A stretch of 64,000 nucleotides of DNA from Pleurocapsa sp. PCC 7319 (GCF_000332195.1 NZ_KB235922.1:4561322-4625321), one strand, 5' to 3'. Shown: positions 45,072-54,815, numbered from the stretch's first letter. The notes: generated by a model not told the origin, from the sequence alone. Made by a program: numbers and translations.

Positions 45072-47135
45072 ATGAATAAACTTCCTGACTCTCCATTAAA
45101 TTCAGACCAAATAAAACAAGAGATCGCCGAATGTGTTCAGCAAATAGCTACCAGTCCTCAACCAGCAGAAGTTCATGCTCATCTTGGTAAGTTATACGTT
45201 TTTCAACAACAATGGCAAGAGGCAAAAGCTTGTTACGAGCAAGCGGTCAAAATCAATCCTGAGTTAGCAGCTGCATATCTTAATTTGGCACAGATTTGGG
45301 AGAAGTTAGGTAATCAGAAAAAAGTTGCTCATAATCTGTTTTTAGCACTTAAACTAAGACCTCATGCCGCACCTGCAGAACAACATTATGAACTAGGTAA
45401 AACTCTACAATCACAAAATAAGCCTGGTAAAGCGATCGCTTCCTATCATCGAGCGATCAACATAAAACCCGACTTTTTGGCTGCTTATCAAAGTTTAAAA
45501 GCATTATTAATTCAACAAGGAAAAAATCAACGTGCCTTAGCAATATGCCGTCAAGGGGTTGCTCAAAATCCACAAAATCCGCAATTTCATCTCGCTTTAG
45601 GACAAGCATTGACCACTGCTGAGAAATGGCTTCAAGCTATTGATAGTTATCAAACAGCTTTAAAGCTAGATCCTAATTTACCCGAAGCATATTGTTATTT
45701 AGGACAAGCCTTAATTCAAATAAAAAAGTATGCTCAGGCTCAAGAATGCTATCAACAGGCGATCGCTTTACAAACAGATTACTGGGAAGCATACTATCAA
45801 CTAGGTCTGATGTGGCAAGACCAAGAACAATGGGAACAAGCGATCGCTGTCTATAAGGTATTCAGAGCAATTAAACCCAAGTTTGCGATTACTTTGCTCA
45901 ATATGGGTTTAATCTATCGCTATTTAGAGCAATATGATTCAGCAATTGCTGCTTACCGGGAGGCAATTAGTATTATTACCGATTTATCCGAAGAAACTAC
46001 AGCTTTTACTGGCTATCAACAAACTTTAGCGGAAAATCCCCAGAAATCAGCAGATTTATATTACCAACTAGGTAAACTGCTGAGGGCCAAGGGGCGTTTC
46101 CCAGAGGCGATCGCTGCATATAAAAACTCAATTAAGCTCGACTCCAACTTTAAACACGCCTATATTGATCTGCAATATACCCCGATTGCCTCAGAACAAC
46201 TAACTAAGTTATCAGAATTCTATCGTCAGATAGTAATTGAGCATCCTAATATTACTATCGCCTGGGGGAATTTGGGAGACGCTCTTACCCAGCAAGATCG
46301 CGTTACAGAAGCGATCGACTGTTATCGAACTGGTTGTTACCAAGAAGCAATTCATGCTTATCCTTATTTGGCTAAATTAGATTGGAAAGAACAAAAAGAA
46401 TGTGGACCAGACTTTATTATTGCTGGAGCATCTAAGAGTGGAACATCTTCTATTCACTATTATCTGAGTCGCCACCCCCAAATTTTACTCTCTCATAAAA
46501 AAGAAATCGATTTTTATCGCAAGAATTTTCAGCGAGGAATTGAATGGTATTTGGCTCATTTTCCCACCCTTACTGACAGGGAGGACTTTTTGACCGGAGA
46601 AGCTACACCCAACTACCTGCGTTTTCCTGAGGTAGCTCAAAGGATTAAAGATACTTTTCCTCAGGTTAAAATTATTATTCTGCTGAGAAATCCTGCAGAT
46701 AGAGCAATTTCTTGGCACTACCACAAATTAAATACTGGCTTGACTAATCAAGATTTGGCATCTGCGATCGCAGAAGAAATAGAGAGATTGGCTTCAGTCA
46801 GCGAAACAGAAATTATTAATACTGGTTATTACAATCCAGATAACATTTTAAGTAGTCTGTATATTTATAAACTTAAACCGTGGATTGAATTATTGGGGAG
46901 AGAACAGTTCCTAATTTTAAAAAGTGAAGAATTTTATAGCAATCCTCACAGAATTATGGCAAAAGTCTTTAAGTTTTTAGGCTTACCTAACTGTCCTTTG
47001 GAAAACTATCCCCAAGTCAACGCTGGCTCTTATAACCAAGTGGATTCAGATTTAAGAGAAACTTTAGTTAATTACTTTGCTCCTTATAATCAACAATTAG
47101 AAGAATATTTGGATATTAAATTTGATTGGAATTAG
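45072..47135 (+). CDS. TPR-repeat sulfotransferase
   Basis: A 687-residue fusion. Residues about 15-430 are TPR repeats (AYLNLAQIWEKLGNQKKVA, EAYCYLGQALIQIKKYAQA). Residues about 445-685 are a PAPS-dependent sulfotransferase of the carbohydrate type: 5'-phosphosulfate loop GASKSGTSSIHYYL, KKEIDFYRKNFQRGIEWYL, LTGEATPNYL and 3'-phosphate motif ILLRNPADRAISWHYHKL, then FLILKSEEFYSNP. It should add sulfate to a glycan or protein. It is 53 bp after the methyltransferase gene, so the three TPR fusions probably form one transcription unit. Confidence 0.87.
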   Translation: MNKLPDSPLNSDQIKQEIAECVQQIATSPQPAEVHAHLGKLYVFQQQWQEAKACYEQAVKINPELAAAYLNLAQIWEKLGNQKKVAHNLFLALKLRPHAAPAEQHYELGKTLQSQNKPGKAIASYHRAINIKPDFLAAYQSLKALLIQQGKNQRALAICRQGVAQNPQNPQFHLALGQALTTAEKWLQAIDSYQTALKLDPNLPEAYCYLGQALIQIKKYAQAQECYQQAIALQTDYWEAYYQLGLMWQDQEQWEQAIAVYKVFRAIKPKFAITLLNMGLIYRYLEQYDSAIAAYREAISIITDLSEETTAFTGYQQTLAENPQKSADLYYQLGKLLRAKGRFPEAIAAYKNSIKLDSNFKHAYIDLQYTPIASEQLTKLSEFYRQIVIEHPNITIAWGNLGDALTQQDRVTEAIDCYRTGCYQEAIHAYPYLAKLDWKEQKECGPDFIIAGASKSGTSSIHYYLSRHPQILLSHKKEIDFYRKNFQRGIEWYLAHFPTLTDREDFLTGEATPNYLRFPEVAQRIKDTFPQVKIIILLRNPADRAISWHYHKLNTGLTNQDLASAIAEEIERLASVSETEIINTGYYNPDNILSSLYIYKLKPWIELLGREQFLILKSEEFYSNPHRIMAKVFKFLGLPNCPLENYPQVNAGSYNQVDSDLRETLVNYFAPYNQQLEEYLDIKFDWN

Positions 47136-47158
47136 TTGCTCTTTACCAAAAATTATAA

Positions 47159-48205
47159 CTAATCAATAATGGATCTCATTGTTAATACTTCTCGGGCAAT
47201 TCTAATTTTAGCTTTCAAAGAAGATATTTCAGGGCGGCCATGACCATCTATCCCATAATAGCTATCAAAAACCGACTGATTATCACTTCCTTTTTTAGTA
47301 AATCTTGATACATACATCTGGTAAAAATCAAAATTTCTTTGATATAAACGATCATTAATATTAGCTAAGATGTAAATATTTGGCACACTGTTAATCTCTT
47401 GTTGAAATCGATACGTACAAGAAATTTGCTCTCCAAATTGTTCTAATAGTTTTTTAGGCTTATTAAATCCAAAGCAAAAGTTCATCAAGTTTGCTCTATA
47501 TTGAATAGATATCTGACTATTTACTGCTAAAACATTGACTTTTTGCTTGAAGTAAGTGCTACTAAGTAATGCACCAAATGTGCCAGCTGAAGACCCAAAT
47601 AGCAAAGTATTGTTAGCACTAATACCTGATAATTTGCCAATATTCTCTACTATCTCACCTATTAATTTAACAAAATTTATTTCTGAAGAACCAACATAAT
47701 AACTGGAAGTAATATCTGGTATAAAATGACCAGGATCGCTGATGCTAATAACTGATATATCATCATTAGCAAAAGCAGAAAGACAGCCTTCAAAACCTAT
47801 TTTCTCTTGGTTTAAATTATAGTTCTCGGGACGTAAGTTTTTGTATTTTTGATTAGCACTTTGAAAATATACATTTAATTGATCTGACGGATTTTTGAGA
47901 TAACAAAAAATGTAAAAAAAAGGAAAGTTGTACAATTGTTTCCCTTCAGGAAAATATATTTTATAGACTACAGGCTCTCCAATGTAAATATCTTTTCTTT
48001 CTATATTTCTTGATGCTTTATTGAGTTCGATTTCTCTAAATATTTTAGGAATGTAACCAAAAATTTGTTGATTGTACTGCCTAGAATTTACTTTTAGAGA
48101 ATAGGTAAGTAATTTGGCGATATTATAAAACTGCTTTTGCTGTTTGAAATATTCAAATTTGCTTTGTATATTTTCTACTAAAGCTATTGAATCTGTATTC
48201 ATCAT
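47159..48205 (-). CDS. Putative serine alpha/beta-hydrolase
   Basis: A 348-residue protein. I recognise a nucleophile elbow (LLFGSSAGTFGALL, Ser206 in GSSAG), a possible acid Asp285 (NINDRLY) and His322 (YYGIDGHGRP), in the right order for an alpha/beta-hydrolase triad. The N-terminal 130 residues are unusual (many aromatic and Lys residues, no clear signal peptide). Glycan-deacetylating Asp2-like proteins have a similar layout, but homology is not established. It faces the sulfotransferase gene tail to tail, 23 bp apart, so it may belong to the same locus. Confidence 0.6.
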   Translation of the reverse strand: MMNTDSIALVENIQSKFEYFKQQKQFYNIAKLLTYSLKVNSRQYNQQIFGYIPKIFREIELNKASRNIERKDIYIGEPVVYKIYFPEGKQLYNFPFFYIFCYLKNPSDQLNVYFQSANQKYKNLRPENYNLNQEKIGFEGCLSAFANDDISVISISDPGHFIPDITSSYYVGSSEINFVKLIGEIVENIGKLSGISANNTLLFGSSAGTFGALLSSTYFKQKVNVLAVNSQISIQYRANLMNFCFGFNKPKKLLEQFGEQISCTYRFQQEINSVPNIYILANINDRLYQRNFDFYQMYVSRFTKKGSDNQSVFDSYYGIDGHGRPEISSLKAKIRIAREVLTMRSIID

Positions 48206-48423
48206 GATTATTGTACAGAAAAATCAACTTGTTTATATCTGGTTGAACATAGCAGTATGTAGATAAATAAAGGTACGCTTCATGGAGCTCAAATCATTTA
48301 GCTCATCAATATTGCGCGTGCCTAATTTACCTGAAATATCGCCATCTTTAAGCTAATTGCAAAGTTCAATTGCCAGTTTGACTATTTGTAGTTATAACTT
48401 TTATTGATCAATATTCAATAACC

Positions 48424-48720
48424 ATGCCTGATAAAAAACCTCAATTACCCAAAAAACTGAATTTAGGTAGAATTGCCAGATCTCAAGAAGCTAAAGCCCC
48501 AAAAGGAGTAGAGAAAGGCAAAATAGAAACTAACTGGAAAGATATTAACTGGACACCTACAAAGTTAGGTATGGTAATAGTTGCCTTGGGTATTCCTTAC
48601 CTAGTTGCAATTGTTGTCTGTTTTGCTGTGGGGAATAATCTAATTGCTGGAACTTTAATTGGTATAGCAGTATTAGTGGGGCTAATGTTTTTGGCTTTAC
48701 GTTTTATTGAACAACTTTAG
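48424..48720 (+). CDS. Small two-helix membrane protein
   Basis: A 98-residue protein with a basic, Lys-rich cytoplasmic N-terminus (about 1-45) and two hydrophobic segments (MVIVALGIPYLVAIVVCFAV at about 50-69, GTLIGIAVLVGLMFLAL at about 76-92). I do not recognise it. The frame starts at a good ATG and the gene stands alone between the hydrolase (divergent) and bioD (convergent). Confidence 0.6.
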   Translation: MPDKKPQLPKKLNLGRIARSQEAKAPKGVEKGKIETNWKDINWTPTKLGMVIVALGIPYLVAIVVCFAVGNNLIAGTLIGIAVLVGLMFLALRFIEQL

Positions 48721-48757
48721 AAGCGAAAGATTGATTAGTCCCAACTTCCTTTATTTA

Positions 48758-49453
48758 TCACGCCATCATTAATTCCAAGTCCCAATCAGCTACAATTTGA
48801 GCTAGTTCTCTCGTATTTGTCAAATCAGTTAGGTAAGGCAAAATTCCTATAATAGGTACTTGAGTTAAAGATTGAATTAAATTAATAGGAGTTAAGTCTT
48901 CTATTTTAGATTCCGCGTCTGTTTGCGGACAGTTGAGAATGATCCCTTTGAGATTAATCTTAAGACTCCGAGCCAGAGCAACATTAGCCACTGTATTAGC
49001 GATCGCTCCTAGCCGAACAGGAACTACTAGCACTGTTGGTAAACGCCAATCGGCAGCAATATTGCCCACAATTAATTCCTTAGTTACAGGAGAACCCAAA
49101 CCACCCAAGCTTTCTAACAAGACTAAATCAGATTTTTGCTGCGCAATCTTAAATTCTTGCCAGATTTTACCCAAGTCAATTATTTTATTTTCCTTGGCTG
49201 CGGCGATCGGAGGAGCAACAGGAGTAGATAAACAACAAGGAGCGAGTACCTCAATAAATTCGGTGTCAGCAAACAGACGATTATATAATTCCCAATCTCC
49301 TGAACCTGTTTGAATTAGCTTAAATATACTTAAAAGAGTTTGAGAGTTCTTTTGCTGAGTAATTTTATACTGTTGCCAGTAAGCAGCTAAAGATATGGTG
49401 ACAAAAGTTTTACCTACATCAGTATCTGTTCCTGCAATCAATAATGCTGTCAT
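48758..49453 (-). CDS. bioD: Dethiobiotin synthetase
   Basis: A 231-residue enzyme. P-loop GTDTDVGKT at the N-terminus, FKLIQTGSGDWELYNRL for the substrate Lys-x-x-x-Thr-Gly site, LLESLGGLGSPV and GIILNC are BioD features. It closes the ureido ring of biotin from DAPA, CO2 and ATP. The usual K-P-x-x-T-G is K-L-I-Q-T-G here, a variant. It is not in a bio operon in this window. Confidence 0.88.
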   Translation of the reverse strand: MTALLIAGTDTDVGKTFVTISLAAYWQQYKITQQKNSQTLLSIFKLIQTGSGDWELYNRLFADTEFIEVLAPCCLSTPVAPPIAAAKENKIIDLGKIWQEFKIAQQKSDLVLLESLGGLGSPVTKELIVGNIAADWRLPTVLVVPVRLGAIANTVANVALARSLKINLKGIILNCPQTDAESKIEDLTPINLIQSLTQVPIIGILPYLTDLTNTRELAQIVADWDLELMMA

Positions 49454-49812
49454 AAGTTTAGAAGTTGTTAATTTACTTGTATACGTATCTTCCTGTGATA
49501 ACTATCTTGCTACCAATGAGTATTCCTGATAGACAAAACAGAAAGTAAGTATTGATCTTAGACCTTAGTAAGAAGTACTGATGCAAAAATCCCCTAAAAA
49601 AAATATAATAATCTTAATTTAAAAGCGAGTTATCAAAGCGTTTCTAAGCCCAGATTAAAAAGCAGTTATTATATTTTGTTGTTTTTTAAATTTGGATTTT
49701 GTAGTAAGTTAGAAATTGCGGTATTTTTCAGTCCGAAACGGAACTATTGTGAATAACAATAACCCTAGAGTGATAAGATTGCCCTGAATTGAGTTGAATA
49801 TATTTTGCCGTG
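49454..49812. other. Divergent spacer between bioD and prs
   Basis: An AT-rich spacer of about 360 bp with a GTCCG-AAA-CGGAAC palindrome near 49731-49742. It should hold promoters for both genes. No other element is recognised. Confidence 0.3.
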
Positions 49813-50808
49813 ATGCATAGTACTACCTTAATGCCTCAGTCGATGGAGCAAACCCCCTTTCTATCAGACTCTAATCGTCTTAGATTATTTTCTGGTTCTG
49901 CAAATGTCCCTCTTGCTAGGCAGGTAGCTCGTTATCTTGGAATGGACTTAGGTCCAATGATTCGCAAACAATTTGCTGATGGAGAGCTTTATATCCAGAT
50001 TCAAGAATCGATCCGTGGAGCTGATGTTTACCTACTTCAACCTTGCTGTAACCCAGTAAATGACAACTTGATGGAGTTAATGATCATGATTGATGCTTGT
50101 CGTCGAGCCTCAGCACGTCAGATTACTCCAGTGATTCCCTATTATGGCTATGCTAGAGCCGATCGCAAGACTGCGGGTCGTGAGTCTATCACAGCTAAGT
50201 TAGTTGCTAATTTACTGACAGAAGCAGGTGCCAACAGAATTTTGGCGATGGATTTGCATTCTGCCCAGATTCAAGGGTATTTTGATATCCCCACCGATCA
50301 TGTTTATGGTTCTCCAGCAATCTTAAGCTATCTAGCTGCCAAAGAACTTGCCGATTTAGTTGTTGTTTCCCCCGATGTAGGTGGTGTAGCTAGAGCCAGG
50401 GCATTTGCCAAAAAACTTAATGATGCCCCTTTAGCAATTATCGATAAGCGTCGTCAAGCTCACAATGTAGCTGAGGTGATGAACGTCATTGGCGATGTCA
50501 AAGGTAAGGTCGCAGTACTCGTAGACGATATGATTGATACGGCAGGCACTCTATCAGAGGGAGGCAAATTGTTACGCGAAGAGGGTGCCAAAGAAATTTA
50601 CGCGTGCGCCACCCATGCTGTCTTTTCTGAACCAGCAGTATCTCGGCTATCCAGCGGAATCTTTAAAGAAGTTATTGTTACTAACACTATTCCTATCCCA
50701 GACTCTAAAAACTTTGAACAGCTGACAGTACTCTCTGTAGCTGGTTTGTTGGGGGAAGCAATCTGGCGAATTCATGAAGCTAGTTCTGTCAGTAGTATGT
50801 TTCGTTAA
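49813..50808 (+). CDS. prs: Ribose-phosphate pyrophosphokinase
   Basis: 331 residues from the ATG at 49813; a GTG just before it is the alternative start. Class I PRPP synthetase motifs are intact: RLFSGSANVPLA, FADGELYIQIQESIRG, RKTAGRESITAKLVAN (catalytic flexible loop), VVVSPDVGGVARARAFA and the PRPP loop VLVDDMIDTAGTL. It makes PRPP from ribose-5-phosphate and ATP, feeding purine, pyrimidine, His, Trp and NAD pathways; trpD and nadB in this window use its products. The first 25 residues are an extension typical of cyanobacteria. Confidence 0.94.
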   Translation: MHSTTLMPQSMEQTPFLSDSNRLRLFSGSANVPLARQVARYLGMDLGPMIRKQFADGELYIQIQESIRGADVYLLQPCCNPVNDNLMELMIMIDACRRASARQITPVIPYYGYARADRKTAGRESITAKLVANLLTEAGANRILAMDLHSAQIQGYFDIPTDHVYGSPAILSYLAAKELADLVVVSPDVGGVARARAFAKKLNDAPLAIIDKRRQAHNVAEVMNVIGDVKGKVAVLVDDMIDTAGTLSEGGKLLREEGAKEIYACATHAVFSEPAVSRLSSGIFKEVIVTNTIPIPDSKNFEQLTVLSVAGLLGEAIWRIHEASSVSSMFR

Positions 50809-50835
50809 TTAATTTCATTCAATATTAAACAATTA

Positions 50836-50877
50836 GAGATACTCCCATTGTCTATTTTTGATCAATAGGAGCATCTC
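50836..50877. terminator. Bidirectional terminator-like hairpin between prs and lepB
   Basis: GAGAT-CTCC-ATTG (50836-50850) pairs with CAAT-GGAG-ATCTC (50863-50877), 13 pairs with two mismatches, and a loop containing TTTTT. It sits between two convergent stops and could serve both. Confidence 0.55.
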
Positions 50878-50890
50878 CTCAGTTAAAAAA

Positions 50891-51457
50891 TTATTCAGTT
50901 TCAGGATAAAGCGGTTTTTGATCGAGAGGGCCAAGCCGATTCGGAGGCCAAAAGCGAACTGTAGCTCGACCGATGAGATTCTCCCGAGGTACAAAACCCC
51001 AATAGTGAGAATCATAACTATTATTGCGATTATCGCCCAAAACTAGATACTGCCCGTCGGGAACTTTGGTGGGACCATATTTATAGTTGGGGGCATTTAA
51101 AATATATTTTTCAGTAAGTTCTTGATCATTTACAAATACTTTACCGTTGTTGATTTTTACAACATCTCCTGGAATACCTATAACTCTTTTGATAAACGCG
51201 TCTTTATAATTTTGTTCTTTGAGAGTATTCGTCGGTGAAAAAACAACCACATCACCTCTTTCTGGTTTACGAAAGCGATAGCTAATTTTCTCAACAATTA
51301 AACGATCATCTATAGCTAGAGTAGGAAGCATAGACTCCGAGGGGATAAAACGCGCCTCAGCAACGCAAGCACGAATTCCAAAAGCCAAAATGCCGGCAGA
51401 AACCAAGGTTTTCAACAGTTCAACTATTGAGTTTTCTTCTTTTTTGCTCATAAGCAA
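50891..51457 (-). CDS. lepB: Signal peptidase I
   Basis: A 188-residue protein with one N-terminal membrane segment (about 14-32), the catalytic Ser42 in FIPSESMLPTL, the general base Lys90 in FIKRVIGIPGDVV and the box VLGDNRNNSYDSHYWGFVP. It removes signal peptides at the outer face of the cytoplasmic or thylakoid membrane. Cyanobacteria usually have two LepB copies, one needed for photosynthesis; which one this is cannot be told. It is convergent with prs. Confidence 0.94.
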   Translation of the reverse strand: MLMSKKEENSIVELLKTLVSAGILAFGIRACVAEARFIPSESMLPTLAIDDRLIVEKISYRFRKPERGDVVVFSPTNTLKEQNYKDAFIKRVIGIPGDVVKINNGKVFVNDQELTEKYILNAPNYKYGPTKVPDGQYLVLGDNRNNSYDSHYWGFVPRENLIGRATVRFWPPNRLGPLDQKPLYPETE

Positions 51458-52383
51458 TACTCTCCATTAAAAATTTTTGGTCAGCAATTAAATTCCAGAT
51501 CATTAAAAGCACTGTTGCAGCATAGCAATTTTAAGATGACGATCTGAAAAATAAATAAGATGCATGTAATTAAGCATCACTGATTAGAGAAGGCTAATGT
51601 ACTTGGTATGACACCACATTTGACTATTATGTTTCAATTGATGGGGTGACGCTGAACTCGTACCAGCATTTTCAATCATTTAGTTAAAAATCAAAATAGT
51701 AATCAAGCTTAAGTAGAGCAACGAAGTCTTGGCAGTTATTATATAGCCGTTCAAGTAAAGTAGGAACTTTATTGCTTGCTAACTCTTTCATCTTATCAAT
51801 AATTTCTTAAGATTGTTGTCCAGAGCCTATTTACTATCTTGTTGTCTCAAGCCTAATATTCTATTCAACAGTTTCAGAAACTATACTTTTTAGTTTCAAA
51901 TTCTAGTTTTAAATAGGGAAAATATTTGAGCTCAAGATAATTAATAAAGTATCTAAAACTACTTTTTAGATTTTCTTTTATTGACATCTATCTATTTGAT
52001 AATTAGTTTATGATTCTAAATTACTATTAGGTTTATTCAAAGTAGGATGTAACATGAAGTAATAAAATATTGTAGATCTTCTCACGTATCATACTTTCGA
52101 CTATTCTAACCTGACAAAATAATAGGTCTGGTCTTTGATTGTGTAAATGGTAACAATAATTGTTTAATAGCCCAAGCTTATTTGAGAATTACTCTGATTT
52201 AAAATTTGTTTGCCATCACTTAGCTTTCAGCAATTATGAAAAAACTAGACTGAGTTAAAATTTATTTTGATGATCTTAAATTAAAAGCCAAGCTTGTATA
52301 GTTTGATTGATATCAAGCGTATAATTGTAAATCGCATACTTCATTTTCGTTTTCATGAATTCTGTTGAGGAAGCTAATTATCA
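51458..52383. other. Long spacer upstream of lepB and the PATAN gene
   Basis: 926 bp without a credible gene. A 35-residue minus-strand frame at 51684-51791 (starts MKELASNKVPTLLERLYNN) has a protein-like composition but is bounded by stop codons and an out-of-frame continuation upstream, so it looks like a decayed gene. The rest is AT-rich, with likely promoters for both divergent neighbours. No RNA gene is recognised. Confidence 0.35.
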
Positions 52384-53202
52384 ATGAGTATTATTCGCTC
52401 TCTCGAATCGTTTTCACTGACAGAGTTATTTAAATTTATTGAAAGTGACTCTAAATCAGGTCGCTGTATTGTAGAAACACCGATCTCCGAAAAAACTGCT
52501 AAACGAGAAGGAATTTACTATCTCTGGTTTAAACAGGGTTATTTAATTGCTGTCAGTAATTGCCTTAACCAAAAAGGTCTAATTAATCTAATTGAGGCTC
52601 GGGGTTGGTTAAGCCCACCGATTTTATCTAGGCTCAGAACTCTATGTCCAACAGCCGTACCTCTAGGAATTTATCTCCACAAAATTAAGTTATTGAATCA
52701 AGAAAAACTTAGTTTGATTTTTCAATTACAGTTACATCAGGTTTATCGTTTATTTCAACTAACTGGCGGTCGGTTTAGGTTTGATGAGTTTTCTGAATTA
52801 CAAGATCGAATACTAACTATTCCCTGGCTAGAAATGACTGGGCATCGAATAAAAACTACCGAAGTTAGTATGTATGCTCTGAGATTGATTGAAAATTGGG
52901 AAAATTTTGTAGATCAACTACCTGAACCTAATTTAGCTCTCAGACGTTTGTTGATCGGGCCACATCACAAACTAACTGCTATGGAAAGACAGGTATGGAA
53001 TTTTGCTGATAGTCAAACTTCCCTGAATACTATAGCTAATACAATTCAGCAACCCATTTTGACCATTCAAATTATAGCTTTTCGCTTGATTGCAGTTGGA
53101 TTAGTAGATGAAATTTTTCAATCTAGCTATGATTGGAAGACATTGAATTACTATAAGTTTCCCCAAAGTTTTCCAGTAAGCAATAATTATGAAGAAATAT
53201 AA
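52384..53202 (+). CDS. PATAN (DUF4388)-domain protein
   Basis: A 272-residue protein. Residues about 1-170 fit the PATAN/DUF4388 type found at the N-terminus of PatA-like response regulators: SFSLTELFKFIESDSKSGRC, YLWFKQGYLIAVSN, then the pair of helices around IEARGWLSPPILSRL and LNQEKLSLIFQLQ. No receiver domain follows; the C-terminal 90 residues may be a winged helix (TAMERQVWNFADSQTSLNTIANTI). PATAN proteins take part in gliding, pilus or heterocyst-pattern signalling. The partner here is unknown. Confidence 0.75.
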   Translation: MSIIRSLESFSLTELFKFIESDSKSGRCIVETPISEKTAKREGIYYLWFKQGYLIAVSNCLNQKGLINLIEARGWLSPPILSRLRTLCPTAVPLGIYLHKIKLLNQEKLSLIFQLQLHQVYRLFQLTGGRFRFDEFSELQDRILTIPWLEMTGHRIKTTEVSMYALRLIENWENFVDQLPEPNLALRRLLIGPHHKLTAMERQVWNFADSQTSLNTIANTIQQPILTIQIIAFRLIAVGLVDEIFQSSYDWKTLNYYKFPQSFPVSNNYEEI

Positions 53203-53309
53203 GTATAAGTGTGGAAGTAGAAAATAGATTACTATCTATTGTTTGTTAATTGAATTTGAGCAGATACAATACATATCGATATAGTAAATAACCCGAGCAA
53301 ATTTTTATC

Positions 53310-53531
53310 ATGGAACGCAAAAACCCAGCTTTAGTTCAAGAACCTCGTTACGAACCGGCGATCGTCATTCCTCTCAAGCAAGAAGCCTCTCTTTTGGATT
53401 GGCTGAAAGCTAATAATCGTCTAATTCCTCGTGAAGCTATAGAATCAGAAAAAATCAAAGCTGATGATGATTTAGACGTTCTAATGGATGCTGAAGACGA
53501 TGATTTTGTTGATGATACTGACGATGATTAA
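53310..53531 (+). CDS. DUF3134 small acidic protein
   Basis: A 73-residue protein: NPALVQEPRYEPAIVIPLKQ, then LLDWLKANNRLIPRE, then an acidic tail (DDDFVDDTDDD). This matches the cyanobacterial DUF3134 family. Function unknown. It lies between the PATAN gene and mraY on the same strand. Confidence 0.75.
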   Translation: MERKNPALVQEPRYEPAIVIPLKQEASLLDWLKANNRLIPREAIESEKIKADDDLDVLMDAEDDDFVDDTDDD

Positions 53532-53652
53532 TATCAGCGTAACTTCTCAGGATAAGTGGCTAGATGCTTCGTCCTAGCATAAGTATCAAGAGGTTATTAA
53601 TCACAAATATCAGTAAATAATCTTCTAGATAATTTGAGTACCTTGTTAAATT

Positions 53653-54774
53653 GTGGAAGCTAAATCACTCTCTACGGAGAAACTAACTACTCCTTCTGGT
53701 AAAGCCTTATTGATTTTTCTCAGCTGTATTTTAACTCTGGGAGCGATCGCTTTTGAATATGTCTACAATATTTCAGGACAGCAATTGAATTTACTGTTCT
53801 TGCCACTATTGAGCTGTACCATAATTACTTCTCTACTGGGTTTAGGAGTAATTCCCTTGCTCAATAAATTGAAAACAGGGCAAATTGTACAGGAAGATGG
53901 GCCACAAACTCATTTAAAAAAAGCAGGAACTCCCACAATGGGAGGTATTTTTTTTGTTCCCGTTGCCGTAATTGTCTCTCTAGTTTGGTCAAACTTCATT
54001 AATGGAAACAAAACAGCAATTTCACCAGAGTTAATTGCGGTATGTTTGGTGACTATAGGCTATGGCTTAATTGGTTGGATTGACGACTGGCAGGTATTGC
54101 GTCAAAAATCCAACAAGGGAATATCACCCAGAATGAAGCTAACTCTGCAAATTGTATTTGGAACAGCATTTATTTTGTGGCTATTTTTTCAGGAATCCTC
54201 CTCGATCACTAATGTTAACCTTCCCGGGGGGCTGAATTTAGCTTTGGGATGGTTATTTTTACCCTTAGGAATATTTGTATTTGCTGCCGAAAGCAATGCG
54301 ACTAATCTAACTGATGGAGTAGATGGATTAGCTGCGGGTACTGGTGCGATCGCCCTGTTAGGTTTGGGGGCAATCCTCGGACTCGATCATCCCGATTTAG
54401 CCGTTTTTTGTGCTTGCCTTAGTGGTGGCTGTTTGGGTTTTTTAACTCATAATCATAATCCAGCCAGGGTGTTTATGGGAGATACTGGTTCTTTAGCCTT
54501 GGGTGGAGCATTGGCAGCAGTTGGACTAAGTAGTGGTAATCTTTGGGTCTTGTTTGTGATTAGTGGGATCTTCTTTGTGGAATCCCTCTCAGTGATTGCC
54601 CAAGTTGCTTACTATAAGCTAACCAAAGGAGCTGATGGTCAAGGAAAACGCTTATTTAAAATGGCTCCAATTCATCACCATTTTGAGCTTAGTGGTTGGT
54701 CAGAAACTCAGGTTGTCGGGGTATTTTATTTAGTTAATATCCTACTGGTCGCGATCGCTTATTGGCTTCGCTAG
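53653..54774 (+). CDS. mraY: Phospho-N-acetylmuramoyl-pentapeptide transferase
   Basis: 373 residues from a GTG at 53653, with about ten hydrophobic segments. MraY signatures are intact: GTPTMGGIFF (first cytoplasmic loop), GWIDDWQVLRQKSNKG (Asp-Asp site), NATNLTDGVDGLAAG and the C-terminal PIHHHFELSGWSETQVV. It moves phospho-MurNAc-pentapeptide to undecaprenyl phosphate, making lipid I. A strong terminator follows. Confidence 0.95.
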   Translation: MEAKSLSTEKLTTPSGKALLIFLSCILTLGAIAFEYVYNISGQQLNLLFLPLLSCTIITSLLGLGVIPLLNKLKTGQIVQEDGPQTHLKKAGTPTMGGIFFVPVAVIVSLVWSNFINGNKTAISPELIAVCLVTIGYGLIGWIDDWQVLRQKSNKGISPRMKLTLQIVFGTAFILWLFFQESSSITNVNLPGGLNLALGWLFLPLGIFVFAAESNATNLTDGVDGLAAGTGAIALLGLGAILGLDHPDLAVFCACLSGGCLGFLTHNHNPARVFMGDTGSLALGGALAAVGLSSGNLWVLFVISGIFFVESLSVIAQVAYYKLTKGADGQGKRLFKMAPIHHHFELSGWSETQVVGVFYLVNILLVAIAYWLR

Positions 54775-54815
54775 AATTCTAATTTTTTGATTTTGGCAAA
54801 ATTATCAATGATCGG

